Part shown: piece by piece, positions 46,301 through 56,009 of the stretch
Numbering within the stretch: position 1 is the first letter of the stretch
How the letters are laid out: the number at the start of each line of letters is the position of its first letter
Assembly: GCA_023362775.1 (NCBI GenBank)
Contig: JALMGJ010000002.1
Location: 28,735,414-28,799,413, forward strand
Source of the DNA: Charina bottae
Lineage: Eukaryota > Chordata > Lepidosauria > Squamata > Charinaidae
Direction: 5' to 3'
Length of the DNA: 64,000 nt
Position numbers and translations under genes: made by a program
Notes under the pieces: generated by a model
Seen by the model: only the letters and a program-made list of their open reading frames with translations
What the model was told of the DNA's origin: nothing
The model's database searches: none

Positions 46301-46491
46301 CCACATAATGAGAAGACAGGATACCCTGGAGAAGAAGCTGATGCTAGGGAAAGTGGAAGGCAAAAGGAAGAGGGGCCGACCAAGGGCAAGATGGATGGAT
46401 GGTATTCTGGAGGTGACGGACTCAACCATTGGGGAGCTGGGGATGGTGACGGCCGACAAAAAGCTCTGGCGTGGACTGGTCCAACAAAAAC
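43305..46491 (+). mobile_element. Bov-B (RTE clade) LINE, near full length
   Basis: The 5' end reads GGAGATCGTTACCTTGTTGTGG, the usual Bov-B start, followed by a short overlapping frame (43451-43645) and the main ORF. The carboxy end is frameshifted at about 46298 and continues in another frame to 46502. The last 40-50 bases of the Bov-B tail (AAGCGACTGAACGAATAAA, present at 52830) are absent, because the element abuts the Penelope-like repeat at 46492. Confidence 0.92.
43489..46308 (+). CDS. Bov-B ORF2: apurinic endonuclease plus reverse transcriptase, 939 residues
   Basis: The enzyme nicks DNA and copies the LINE RNA at the nick. The endonuclease runs from about residue 71 (TIGTWNVRSM) to about 310, with SELKWTG, IYAPTTDA, D209-W-N211 and the catalytic pair D302-H303 (SSDHEL). 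Residue 208 is Arg where relatives have Gly. The reverse transcriptase spans about 540-800: motif A FIDYSKAFD with D655, GVRQGCILSPYLFN, and YADD at 755-758. A carboxy region with CWRKILRVPWTARRS follows. The frame ends early (KYLAT, stop) because one G is missing from a GGG found in the fragment at 52625; about 65 residues continue in the next frame. It is otherwise open, suggesting a recent insertion. Confidence 0.93.
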   Translation: MDQYNQRYVGIPSEYGTPRSEDGQNATGEEQRIRSTSPRCDDAASSKPKGRLAADGAGGERRIRCSKDQHTIGTWNVRSMSQGKLDVVIGEMSRLNIDILGVSELKWTGMGHFTSDDHKIYYCGQEDHRRNGLAFIINNEVAKAVLGYNPKNDRMISIRIQGKPFNITVIQIYAPTTDAEEAEVDQFYEDLQHLLDNTPKRDVIFITRDWNAKVGSQTTPGITGKHGLGEQNEAGHRLIEFCQDNSLYIRNTLFQQPKRRLYTWTSPDGQHQNQIDYILCSQRWRTSIQSVKTRPGADCSSDHELLIAKFRIRLKRIGKTHRSVRYELTNIPKEYAVEVKNRFKGLDLVDRVPEELWTEVHNIVQEEATKNVPKKKKTKKARWLSAETLEVAQERRKAKGNSDRGRYAQLNAKFQRLARRDKALFLNKQCAEVEEDNRIGRTRDLFQKIRNIGGKFQAKMGMIKNKDGKDLTEAEEIKKRWKEYTEDLYRKDNNIGDSFDGVVSELEPDILKSEVEWALRSIANNKAAGDDGIPAELFKILQDDAVKVMHAICQQIWKTQEWPSDWKKSTYIPIPKKGSTKECSNYRTVALISHASKVMLKILQGRLQQFMERELPDVQAGFRKGRGTRDQIANIRWIMEKAREFQKNIYFCFIDYSKAFDCVDHNKLWQVLGGMGIPSHLVCLLRNLYNDQVAMVRTEHGTTDWFKIGKGVRQGCILSPYLFNLYAEHIMRHAGLDESKAGFKIAEININNLRYADDTTLMAESEEELRSLMTKVKEESAKAGLQLNLKKTKIMAPSLIDHWQIEGESVEAVTDFVFLGAKITADADCSQEIRRRLLLGRRAMANLDKIVKSRDITLTTKVRIVKAMVFPVVTYGCESWTIRKAEQRKIDAFELWCWRKILRVPWTARRSNQSILQEIKPDCSLEGIILKAKLKYLAT

Positions 46492-46708
46492 CTGTAGCTT
46501 GAATCATGTCAACTGGATTTCTATTTTCCCAGTGGAAACGTTTCGCTCCTTATCCAAGAAGCTTCTTCAGTCTGAACAAAGTTTGTAAGGGAATCCTTAA
46601 ATATGTTTCCAGGGTGGCTGTGTGACCTTGCACCTGGGGCTAGGTCATGGTTATTTGAGATGTTTATTTCTAAGTCATCCAAAGGAGGATCGTTAAGATT
46701 ACCTTGCT
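46492..46708 (-). repeat. Penelope terminal repeat, left copy
   Basis: Reverse complement of 48144-48365. On the minus strand it contains a CTGAAGA...GAAAC segment (46570-46540) that resembles a hammerhead ribozyme core. Confidence 0.85.
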
Positions 46709-48143
46709 GTTGTTGAGATTGCGAAATGGTCTTAAACTTCCTAGGCACAGAAGACAAAGCAGGAAGGAAAATAGGGGAAAGATTGTGCCTGAGGCCCCCA
46801 CCTCTATTCAAAGAAGGATTTTCCAAGTTGGCATAAATGGATTCCTTGACCCCTCTTTCAAACCACTTATCTTCCCTGTCTAAAATGTTAACATTAATGT
46901 CCTCAAATGAGTGTCCTTTTTCCTTTAGATGAAGGTAAACTGCTGACTCTGGTCCTGTGGTGTTACTCCTCCTGTGTTGGGCCATCCTCCTGTACAAAGG
47001 TTGTTTGGTTTCTCCAATGTAGAGCTCAGAGCACTCCTCACTGCACTGGATTGCATACACTACATTGCTTTTCTTGTGTTTTGGAGTTTGATCTTTGGGG
47101 TGTACAAGCCTCTGTCTCAGTGTGTTGGTGGTTTTGAAATATACAGGTATGTGGTGTTTCCCAAATATCCTTTTTTCTTTTCAGACACGCCAGCCATGTA
47201 AGGAATGACCAGGTTCTTCCGTTTACTCTGAGTCTCAGCCCTTTCTTTTGCTGTTTTAGGTCTGGTAGATTTAGATTTAGTGAAGGCCCAATTTGGATAT
47301 CCACAGGCCTTCAGAGCTGTTCTCAGGTGCTGATTTTCATTCTTTTTGGAATCCATGGAGGTGGGGATGGTTTCTGCTCTGTGTGACAATGTCCTGATGA
47401 CTCCTAGTTTGTGCTGTAGTGGATGGTGGGAGTCAAACATCAGATATTGATCTGTGTCTGTGGGTTTCCTGTAGATCCCTACTTCTAGCTTGCCACCAGT
47501 CCCAATGAGGACTTCACAGTCTAGGAATGCCAGTCTGTTGTCCTTGGTGTCTTCTCTGGTGAACCTAATGTTGGCATCTATGGTATTTATATGGTCCATG
47601 AAGGCCTGTACTTCCTGGGCCTTGATTTTAACCCAGGTGTCATCCACATACCTGAACCAGTGGGTGGGTGCTGTTCCCTGGAATGTGTTGAGTGCTTTCT
47701 TCTCCACTTCTTCCATGTATAAATTGGCCACAATGGGTGACACATGAGAACCCATGGCACAGCCGTGTTTTTGTCTGTAAAAGTCACCTCTGTATGTGAA
47801 ATAAGTGGTGTTGAGACACAGGTCCAGAAGATGGCAGATCTGTTTTGGGTTGAGATGGTTTCTCCTTTCAAGGGTGCTGTCCTCTTCTAGTCTCTTCCTG
47901 ACAGCGGATAGAGCATGAGTGGTGGGGATGCTGGTGAAAAGGGAGGACACATCGAAGGAGACCATAGTTTCATCTGTATCCAGTTTCAGGTTCTTTGCTT
48001 TGGAAACAAATTCTTCCGAATTATGGATGTGGTGTTCAGAGTGTCCAACCAGAGGTGCTAGTATGGTAGAGAGGTGTCTGGCAATGTTGTATGTTACCGA
48101 ATTAATGCTGCTGACTATGGGTCGAAGTGGTGTTCCTTCCTTA
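46708..48143 (-). pseudogene. Penelope RT and GIY-YIG endonuclease, frameshifted
   Basis: The open part from about 48143 to 47117 has PIVSSINSVTYNIARHLS, VSFDVSSLFTSIP, GSHVSPIVANLYME and the catalytic RYVDDTW (47650-47639). A frameshift at about 47120-47160 separates it from 47060-46521, which carries YAIQC...LYIGETKQPLYRRMAQH (GIY-YIG core with catalytic Arg) and a conserved Glu in GVKESIYANLE. The protein would both nick DNA and copy RNA. It is inactive because it lacks the RT start and is shifted. Confidence 0.9.
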
Positions 48144-48365
48144 CAGCAAGGTAATCTTAACGATCCTCCTTTGGATGATAAAGGGACTTAGAAATAAACA
48201 TCTCAAATAACCATTAGTTAGCCCCAGGTGCACCTTCAGCCACCCTAGAAACATATTTAAGGATTCCCTTACAAACTTTGCTCAGACTGAAGAAGCTTCT
48301 TGGATAAGGAGCGAAACATTTCCACTGAGAAAATAGAAATCCAGTTGACATGATTCAAGCCACAG
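48144..48365 (+). repeat. Penelope terminal repeat, right copy
   Basis: Starts CAGCAAGGTAATC and ends TTCAAGCCACAG. The hammerhead-like core lies at 48287-48316: CTGAAGA, a stem GCTTCTT/AAGGAGC with loop GGAT, then GAAAC. Confidence 0.85.
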
Positions 48366-48477
48366 ATCTAGCAGAGATATTCTGCTAGAGAGAGATGAGA
48401 ATGGAACTAATCTCTATATTCCCAGGTTGAGGGGGGCTATTCTCCTTTCCAACCAAGTTCACTCTGTCCTTTATCTC

Positions 48478-48772
48478 TTTTTTTTCATATATTTTATTGA
48501 GTTTTAAATATACATAGATAAAAGTTGAAAAAGAAAAAGAAATAGAAATACAAATCAAAGAAAAAAGAGAAAAAGTGTAGTAAAGCAAAGAAAAAAGAGA
48601 GAAAGATGAAACAGAAATTAGTCAACTTCCGATTTATCTCTGGTCTTAGTAATTTAAAGAGTTTATCTTACATGCTAGATCTATATATAACATTGAAAAA
48701 CACTTCTTGTCTAATATATCAATTTATATATATTGTAGTCTTCAAATCCCCATATAAGCTTTGCCCCTCCTG
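48478..48772 (-). mobile_element. L1 3' end fragment
   Basis: A T run at the left, then text complementary to the end of L1 copy III (16640-16900), including CTTCCGATTTATCTCTGG and CATGCTAGATCTATATATAA. It is 5'-truncated to about 295 bp. Confidence 0.8.
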
Positions 48773-48774
48773 CC

Positions 48775-48870
48775 TGTAGCTTGAATCATGTCAACTGGAT
48801 CCAGTTCACATGATTCAAGCTACAGACAATTCCACCTGGATGACTGAGAACCTTCATCGACATATGAGCC
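48775..48870. mobile_element. Second Penelope terminal-repeat fragment
   Basis: GTAGCTTGAATCATGTCAACTGG followed by its own inverted copy (CATGATTCAAGCTACAG) and ATTCCACCTGGATGACTGAG. This short piece holds two ends face to face. Confidence 0.65.
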
Positions 48871-49290
48871 TACCAAATTTTGAACTAAAAACTGCTACTT
48901 AGGTTTAGGGGGAAGCATACATACTGTAAATCCCTTTGACATATATATACAGCAATAGAGTCTTTCATCATTCATTTGTGGTTGACTTGCTGTCAAGATG
49001 GAGCATCCTGCCAGTGTTGTATGGGGTTGTAGTGGTAGTCTGGTATGTCTGCAGGTTCATTAGGAATGTTGATTAGGGTTGTTCAGTCGAACGACGAGAC
49101 ACCAAGGCCAGTTTGAATGGCACTATCAGCTTTTTGGTGAAGGATTTGTAACTGGAAGGTATGGAAACTGTGAGAATGTAAGGAATGGCTGTCACGAATT
49201 GAATACCCCAGTGGGGGGACTGGTACAAAGGTAGAAAATGTAATTGCCATTTGTGTGGGCTTTTTCTCAGTCTAGTCTTTGCATTGGAAA
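48871..49290. other. Unassigned, possibly LTR sequence
   Basis: No coding similarity was seen. An AATAAATAA signal at about 49305 suggests that the nearby stretch belongs to the LTR of the Gypsy remnant that follows. Confidence 0.35.
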
Positions 49291-49379
49291 GGATCACTTG
49301 CTTTAATAAATAACTCTTTCATATCCTTTGATGGCTTGTAGTAAGAGTCTCTGAATTAATAACTAAATGATCAGGACCA

Positions 49380-51744
49380 TCACAGAAGGACTAGGCTCAC
49401 AATAGTTACCTTACATGGAGACATCATGTCGTCTACCAAAGAAGGTCAGCAGCTGGAATGCCCAGAACTGGAAGAAGTGTCTCCTGAATGGGAAGAGGAA
49501 GACGATGGAGTGGAAAAGGAGGGAGCTTCCAGACGGGTGGCGGAAGAATGCCCAAAGCAGGAAGATGCATCCCTTGGATGGGGAGAGGGAAGGTGGAACT
49601 CAACCCAAGAGAGCCTCCAAATGAACTGCAAAAGAGAGGCTGAAAGCCTTAGGAACTGGACAGGAGAAGAGCGGAGTGAGGATGGGAGGAATTTCCCAAT
49701 GAGATGAACCGAGTGTGAAAGCCAGGACAGAAACTCCCAAACCCCGGAAGCAGAGGTACCCTTATCCTGAGCAGTGGGGGCTGCCAAGCGAACCTTGGCC
49801 CTGGATGTGGGATAGAGCATGGAGAAGGACCCTGCTTGATGGGTAACGATACGAGGAAGTGGCCCCCTTCCCTCTGTACTGACGCACAGAAGGCAAATGG
49901 AGAATGTGGAAAGGGAAGTGAGTTCCCTGAGCGGTCAGATTGCAAGTCTGCAGAGAACCATTGAGCAGTCACTTCAAAATATGAGTCTGAGAATGGCGCT
50001 GAAGCGGCAAGTTTCAGAGCTGCCACCCTACAGCCTGCCGAAGAGGGGGACAGTGACACAGAGATGGATGCGGGGACTTAAGGATGCAGGGCAACTGAGG
50101 CCGCTCACCCCCCTTATGGCTGGGGACCAGTGGGGCCACCAGAGGGAGTCCTAGGATAGAATGAGCCATTCAGAGGAAGAGACTTGAAGGTAAATTCGAG
50201 TGGGGAAGCCAAGAACCTAGCTTGTTTCCTGACCCATGTAAGGTGTTTTATGGATGAGTTGTGCTTCATGTGTGGTTGAGAGGACCACTGCATTGCTCAT
50301 TGTCCGCAGTCAGCGAAAACAGTAAGAAGCAAGCAGCAGCGCTAAGACCGTGGGACTAAAGAGCAAAGGAGTAGCAGCCACAGCCACAGAGGAAGGAGTG
50401 TACCTCCTCTCTTTCGGGGGGAACAATTCTGCTGAGGAGGAAGCTTGGCCATTGGGAAATGATGAGAGCCTATTCTAAGCGGTACCGAAGAACAGGCTGT
50501 AACAGATGGGCACATGGATCTGATGGTGAGTAGAACTCTTCCAGCAATGTTCATGGGATTACAATTAGAGATGCTGGGAGGCCGGTGTAGCATGGACCTG
50601 GTAGGGATGCTAGTTTCCGGTTGCACCACATGTCTCATGCATCTGACTATAGTAACTGGATTGAGACTGAACATGAGGAAGCTAAGGGACCCAATCATTT
50701 TCACCCAACTGGATGGATCAGAAATGGGGGGGGGGGCAGTAGAGTATTATACAGAAGAAGTACAAATGTGAATAGGGAGTCATGAAGAGACTCTGAGGTT
50801 TGTGGTGGCTCCAATTTCTAACCAACCCATAGTATTGGGGTTAGCTTGGCTATGGGCTCGCAATCCCCAAGTGAACTGGGCCACAGGGCAATTAACTTTT
50901 GCTGATGGGATCTATATGGGCTTAACTCCAAAAGAACCGAGAACTGAACCTGAACTGATAGGTGCAATGACTGAGCTGGTGGGAGGAGAGACAGCAGCGG
51001 ATGATGTTCTCATTCCTATACAGTACAGGGGTTTAAAAAAGAGGTGTTCAGTGAGTTGGAGTTAAACCTACTCCCACGCACAGAAAATCATACTGTGCTA
51101 TATTGATGGAGCCAGGGGCAGAGTTGCCCAAGACTAAGTTGTATTCTATGACTCCTAAAGAATTGGAGGCATTGCGGGAGTTTATTGACAAGAACTTGGA
51201 GCAGGGTTTTATTTGCCCTGCCACCTCATCGATGGCCACACCGGTTCTGTTCAAAACCAACAAGGATGGGTCTCTGCGTTGTGTACAGACTATCGGGAGC
51301 TTAATGCCATTTGTACTTCTAACAAGTACCCTTTGCTGCTGATAAAGGACATGCTGACCTACCTATTGAAGGGGAAGATTTTTACCAAGTTGAACTTAAG
51401 GGAGGCATATATCCGGGTGTGAATCTGGGAAGGAGATGAATGGAAGACAGTGTTTAATTGCCAATTGGGGACTTTTGTATGTCAAGTAATGGCTTTTGGG
51501 TTAAAGGGGGCCCCTGGGGTCTTCATGCATATAATAAATGAAGTGTTGCATGATTTTCTGTATAAGGGGGTATTGGTTTACCTTGATGATATTTTGATTT
51601 ATTCTGAAATGATGGAGGAACATGTAAGCTTAGTGGGAGGACTGTTGATACGTTTATTAAAGAACCAGTTTTATGCAAAATTGTCAAAATGTGAATTCCA
51701 TAAGAAGCAGTTGTATTACCTAGGATATTGAGTATCAAGTAAAG
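49380..51744 (+). mobile_element. Ty3/Gypsy retrotransposon, decayed (gag, protease, RT)
   Basis: A gag-like stretch spans 49420-50330 and ends in a zinc knuckle CX2CX4HX4C at about 50260-50300, itself interrupted by TGA. A protease-like region near 50590 reads VSGCTTCLM, with Val where the catalytic Asp of DSG is expected, followed by VLGLAWLWARNP. RT spans 51100-51730: PKELEALREFIDKNLEQGFI, DYRELNAIC, FGLKGAPGVF and the catalytic VYLDDILIYS. Stops and shifts interrupt it repeatedly. The coding region is broken off by an hAT-like repeat at 51745. Confidence 0.85.
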
Positions 51745-52015
51745 CAGAGCTTTCCAAACTGTGTGTCGGGACACGATAGTGTGTCGGCTGCAGTGTCTCA
51801 GTGTGTCGTGGCTGCTGCTGCCTCCGAGCCCTGCCAGGATTCCACACAGGTCTTAGTGCCTGCCTTGTGCCTTGCTGCCTCCAAACCTGCTGTGATTCCA
51901 CACAGGCCCTAGTGCCTGCCTTGTGCCCAGCTGTAAGAGTGTGTCGTGAAATGATGCCCTGCTGTAAGAGTGTGTCGCGAAATGATGCATGTCTAAAAAG
52001 TGTGTCACCAATATC
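51745..52015. mobile_element. hAT-like repeat, one end recognised
   Basis: It starts CAGAGCTTTCCAAACTGTGTGTCG like the MITE at 22421 and contains repeated GTGTGTCG units. The other terminus was not found, so it is truncated or diverged. Confidence 0.6.
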
Positions 52016-52039
52016 CAGGCCAGCCAGGACACTCTAATG

Positions 52040-52975
52040 ATCACCCCTTACAGCTGTAATATCAGTTGGGAGGGGGGGAATTTAGGTAGCTCATTAGGCA
52101 ATGCCCTCGAAGCTTCGGCTGGTCTGAGCTTCTGATTGGTAAGGGAATGGGAAGTTTTCCTAATAAAATAAGGAAAGGAGAGAGCAAGAGAGAGAGAGCT
52201 TCAAAGGTTTTCAGCAGCAACAGAATACCTCTTATCATCAAAAGGGTTAGTATCCTCCAGCAACCTAACTAATATGCAGTTTTATCTCACTACACCTGGG
52301 ATAATGGATAAACAACAACGTATCCAGATTCAAAAGGGCTAAGGAAGTACAGTAAGTTTTAGGAAGATAGTTTTATTATTTTAACTGTTATCTTGCATAC
52401 TATGTCTTAAAAAGAGTTTTGCCTTAGCATGTAAGTCTTATGTGAGAGCTGGACCATAAGGAAGGCTGAGCGAAGAAAGATAGATGCTTTTGAACTGTGG
52501 TGTTGGAGGAAAATTCTGAAAGTGCCTTGGACTGCAAGAAGATCAAACCAGTCCATACTCCAGGAAATCAAGCCAGACTGCTCACTTGAGGGAATGATAT
52601 TAAAGGCAAAACTGAAGTACTTGGGCCACATAATGAGAAGACAGGATACCCTGGAGAAGAAGCTGATGCTAGGGAAAGTGGAAGGCAAAAGGAAGAGGGG
52701 CCCACCAAGGGCAAGATGGATGGATGATATTATGGAGGTGACAGACTCAACCATGGGGGAGCTGGGGATGGTGACGGCCGACAGGAAGCTCTGGCGTGGG
52801 CTGGTCCATGAAGTCATGAAGAGTCGGAAGCGACTGAACGAATAAACAACAACAACAATGTAAGTCTTAATCATATTTATTTAATAAAAATATATCTTAC
52901 ATGCTGGTGTTGGTAATCAAATACATGTGGAATTGGATTCTACCGAGCCTGCCTAGTCACTTGGCTTATTACTAC
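52040..52975 (+). mobile_element. Candidate LTR in front of the SCAN-like gag
   Basis: The stretch from TGTAATATCAGTTGGG to about TACTACCA, with AATAAAATAAGG-type signals, precedes the gag at 53473. It contains the Bov-B insert 52441-52857. Termini are inferred; no partner LTR is visible. Confidence 0.35.
52441..52857 (+). mobile_element. 5'-truncated Bov-B with 12-bp target duplication
   Basis: It starts inside the ORF2 carboxy region (ESWTIRKAERRKIDAFELWCW) and ends with GAAGCGACTGAACGAATAAAC(AAC)n. It is flanked by ATGTAAGTCTTA at 52429-52440 and 52858-52869. The final 107 codons are open and show the frame that is shifted in the larger copy. Confidence 0.9.
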
Positions 52976-53907
52976 CAGAGGGGGTTATTGGTGATTAAGT
53001 TTCAAGGTTTTGGGGCTTGGATGGAGAGTCATCCTTGGAAATTCTGAGGTTCGGCCCAGAGCCCCCCAGCTTTCCCTAGGGCTGTGAGAGCATGCTACTA
53101 GGGTGGTGGCAGCGAAGTTCACCCTTGGGTTGGTGCCCAAGTTAAGAAAAAATTGGGTTCGCACCCAAGTTAGGAACATCTGGATAAGAAAAGGAAAAAG
53201 GGGGGAGGTGCCCAGCTGGGAGGCCGGTGAGCTGGGAGGTAAAAGAAAGGGAAAAGGGAAGAGGGAAGTTCCCCCCCTCTTCCCCCCCTCCCCAGAAATA
53301 TATGACATGGTTGGCACAGCAGTGGGATATATGATGGTGTGAATCCAATTCCCTGTGTATTGACTTCAAGAAGGCAAGGCATTTTATGCATGGTATTGCA
53401 GTGGTTTCTTCTTTTGGTCAGTTAGGGCTGTTCTGACATTTGCAAGCAGAACTAGCATAGGCCTGTTTAGAAATGACAGGCAAAGAGACTGTAGGAGTTA
53501 TGGAGGAGAGAGGTGAAATGAGTAGCGTGCCGTTTCAGTCTCCATCTATGCTGCTAAAAGAAAAGCGGGAGAGCAAAGTATTTGGAGCAATTGAGGGGTA
53601 TTCTGGCCATTTCCAACAGCGAAAGAAGTACTTAAAGTTGCCAGAAGATGACACCTTGGTTACCATACATGATGTCCAGTGGGACCCTCAGAGACAAGAA
53701 TCCCCTTTAAGGAATTTAACTGATTGGGATTTACAACTGGTTGGACAGGGAGAGCAAACAAAATCTTGCCCTCAGTCTGTTGTTCATCAGAGGTGTAATT
53801 TGTCTCAGCTAGCAGAGGCGGAGGCTGGCAGCGTACATAATCAGAGAGATTTATGGTCGGCTTGAACCTCGCAGTCAAGTTAAAAGAAGGAGGAAATACC
53901 TGCTGTC
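52976..53907 (+). other. Leader of the second Gypsy element
   Basis: An open frame 53473-53865 (MTGKETVGVMEERGEMSS) ends shortly before the main gag frame and may be its upstream part in a shifted frame. The stretch 53190-53300 is purine-rich. No other feature was seen. Confidence 0.4.
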
Positions 53908-55173
53908 ATGCTTTCAGACTCTAGAGGACAACCAGCTGTGTCGAGGAGCAGAGAGCAGTTACAGCAGCCTTTTGAAGGAGGAGTTCAAGGCATTGACTCT
54001 GTAATTTCTGGCAAAGAACTTATGTGTATGATGGAATTACATTTAAAAACCATGCAATTACAGTTTGAGAGAGAAAAGGCGAGAGAGCAAAGTAAACCCT
54101 TGGACAGGTATGACTGCAGAATTTTCCCTAAGTATACAGATGGGTCTGATCCGTTGGTCTTTTTGAACTTTTTTGAAAGAATCTGTAAGGATCAGGAGGT
54201 CTCTGAGTGCTTGTATTGTCAGATCCTGAGAACACAGGTGGTGTCTACAGAGTTTGGACTAATTCTTGCAGAACCTCCAGCTGAATCTGCAAATAACTAT
54301 AAAGCATTCAAGGATTTTGTTAAGGAACGCCTATCTATAACAGCAGATGCAGCAAGAATAATATATAGGTATGCTCAGCTTAAACATCAAGAGAGTTTTA
54401 CACAGTTGCAGGTGAGGTTAGAACACTCTTTTGACATTTGGCTTTCTATGTCAGAGGTAACAGATTTTGCTGGTTTAAAAGAGTTAATTATGAAAGACCA
54501 TCTCATGACTTATCTGATTTCAGAAGTGATGAATTGGGTATGTGAAAGAAAGCCAGAGACTGCTTTGAAACTTGCTCATGTGGCAGATGAAATAGTGGCC
54601 AGACAAGTTAAAGTGGCAGACAGCCGGAGAACTGTGCCGGGGATGGTTGGAACTTTGCCAGGAAGTTTTCAGCGTTGTGGTGGGCAAAGTACAAGGGGAG
54701 GAGAGCAGAAGGAGCTGTGGCCGGGGAACCGTCCATTAGCTATGCCTGCTGCGAAGACTCCATTTTGTTCTAAAAGCCCTGCTGCCCACTCTACTCCAGC
54801 TATTCATAAACAGTCAACTATTGGTGTAAAATGTTTTAATTGCCAAGAGTTTGGGCATTTTAAAAAGAATTGCCCTAAGTTACCTGTAAAAACTTCTGGG
54901 ATTAGTTTAAGGCCAGGTCAAGTTAAGATGGTGCAAGGCTTGCTAGAAGTAGAAAACTGGGATAAAGACCTAGAAGTGGAAACAGTAACTTTTCAAGGTG
55001 CAGATGGAGCACGGATTGGCATGATTCAGGCAGTGGAATTAAAGACTTCTGTTCAACTTCCTGCTGTGGAAAATGCCAAGATAGCATCTAACTCGGGGAG
55101 TAATCTATCCTTGGGGGCAGCTCAAGTAACTATCAAGGGAGGAGATAGCTCCACACATGGCTTCGGTCAGTAA
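53908..55173 (+). CDS. Gag of a Gmr1-like Ty3/Gypsy retrotransposon with SCAN-like capsid domain, 421 residues
   Basis: This is a structural protein of a retrotransposon particle. About residues 60-125 form a capsid amino-terminal-like region (FPKYTDGSDPLVFLNFFERIC). About 130-235 hold a helical segment with LKELIMKDHLMTYLISEVMN and WVCERKPETALKLAHVADEI, the layout of the SCAN dimerisation domain, which is known to derive from Gmr1-like Gypsy gag. About 310-325 hold a zinc knuckle CFNCQEFGHFKKNCP (CX2CX4HX4C). The frame is completely open, unlike the neighbouring Gypsy copy, and no pol follows: after 55173 similarity is lost. It could be a surviving element gag or, less likely, a co-opted gene. 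Confidence 0.82.
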   Translation: MLSDSRGQPAVSRSREQLQQPFEGGVQGIDSVISGKELMCMMELHLKTMQLQFEREKAREQSKPLDRYDCRIFPKYTDGSDPLVFLNFFERICKDQEVSECLYCQILRTQVVSTEFGLILAEPPAESANNYKAFKDFVKERLSITADAARIIYRYAQLKHQESFTQLQVRLEHSFDIWLSMSEVTDFAGLKELIMKDHLMTYLISEVMNWVCERKPETALKLAHVADEIVARQVKVADSRRTVPGMVGTLPGSFQRCGGQSTRGGEQKELWPGNRPLAMPAAKTPFCSKSPAAHSTPAIHKQSTIGVKCFNCQEFGHFKKNCPKLPVKTSGISLRPGQVKMVQGLLEVENWDKDLEVETVTFQGADGARIGMIQAVELKTSVQLPAVENAKIASNSGSNLSLGAAQVTIKGGDSSTHGFGQ

Positions 55174-55803
55174 GTGACAACAGTCAAAGATGTGGGTACC
55201 CACCTAATTTCAAAGCTGGTCCAGCAAAACTTGGCAACATCTGAAGAAATGGAGTCTGACTGGTGAGAGAGAAGAGCTTGCATGTGGAAGGAATCGGCAT
55301 GCCCTGGGCATTTTACTAGGTTAGGACAGATAAAGAGACCTTAGAATGTCTATAAAACCCACAGCAGAATAAGATGTGGGCAGGGATTCTATAGTCCATG
55401 TGCCACATGGGCACAGTCAGGTAGCATAGGATCTAATTTGGGTGGAAGAAGCCAGAACTGGGACAGTAATTCAATAGTAGTGGCGCCAAGATACCACCTG
55501 ACCTAACTCCCCTCACCAGTAATTGTTTTTGTCAAATGAATTTGTGGCGTGGGTTAGATCTTTAAATAGGAGTTTTCATAAAGCTTATATAGCAAGAGTA
55601 AGAGCCTTCTGTCTATTGTAGAATTTATAAATTATTCCCATAACCTGGCTCTTGATATTGAATCAAAGGTGAACCTAAAATCAATGAAAACCACATATAC
55701 AGCTGGTTCTGCTTTGATGGACTATGTGCTATCAAGTTGATGCTAACTCTTAGTGATCACATAGAGGGATTTTTGCCAGAAAGACTTGAACCTGGGCCCT
55801 CAA
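55174..55803. other. Unassigned, possible Gypsy remnant
   Basis: The first 100 bases may continue protease text (TTVKDVGTHLISKLVQQN). The rest shows nothing recognisable. Confidence 0.35.
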
Positions 55804-55804
55804 T

Positions 55805-55879
<75 letters not shown>

Positions 55880-55921
55880 CATTCATTCATTCATTCATTC
55901 ATTCATTCATTCATTCATTCT
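55804..55921. repeat. (TTTC)n followed by (ATTC)n
   Basis: Two adjoining tetranucleotide runs. The FLSF and FIHS open frames come from them. Confidence 0.95.
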
Positions 55922-56009
55922 TAAATTTTTATGCCACCCAACTCCCATCAACTCTGGCAGACCTATCGTGCACCCATCACTGCTGTAATTGGGTCCATCC
56001 ACCTTGCTG

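Larger units (their letters stand above)
46492..48365 (-). mobile_element. Penelope-like element with inverted terminal repeats
   Basis: Coding is on the minus strand, enclosed by inverted repeats at 46492-46708 and 48144-48365 (about 220 bp, highly similar). The interior encodes a Penelope RT followed by a GIY-YIG endonuclease. The RT amino end is missing at the right repeat. The structure fits the LTR-like repeats of Penelope-like elements in inverted arrangement. Confidence 0.88.

Noticed and set aside
44516..46304. Minus-strand frames up to 187 codons opposite Bov-B
   Set aside because: Antisense shadows of the 939-codon Bov-B ORF, without any family motif.
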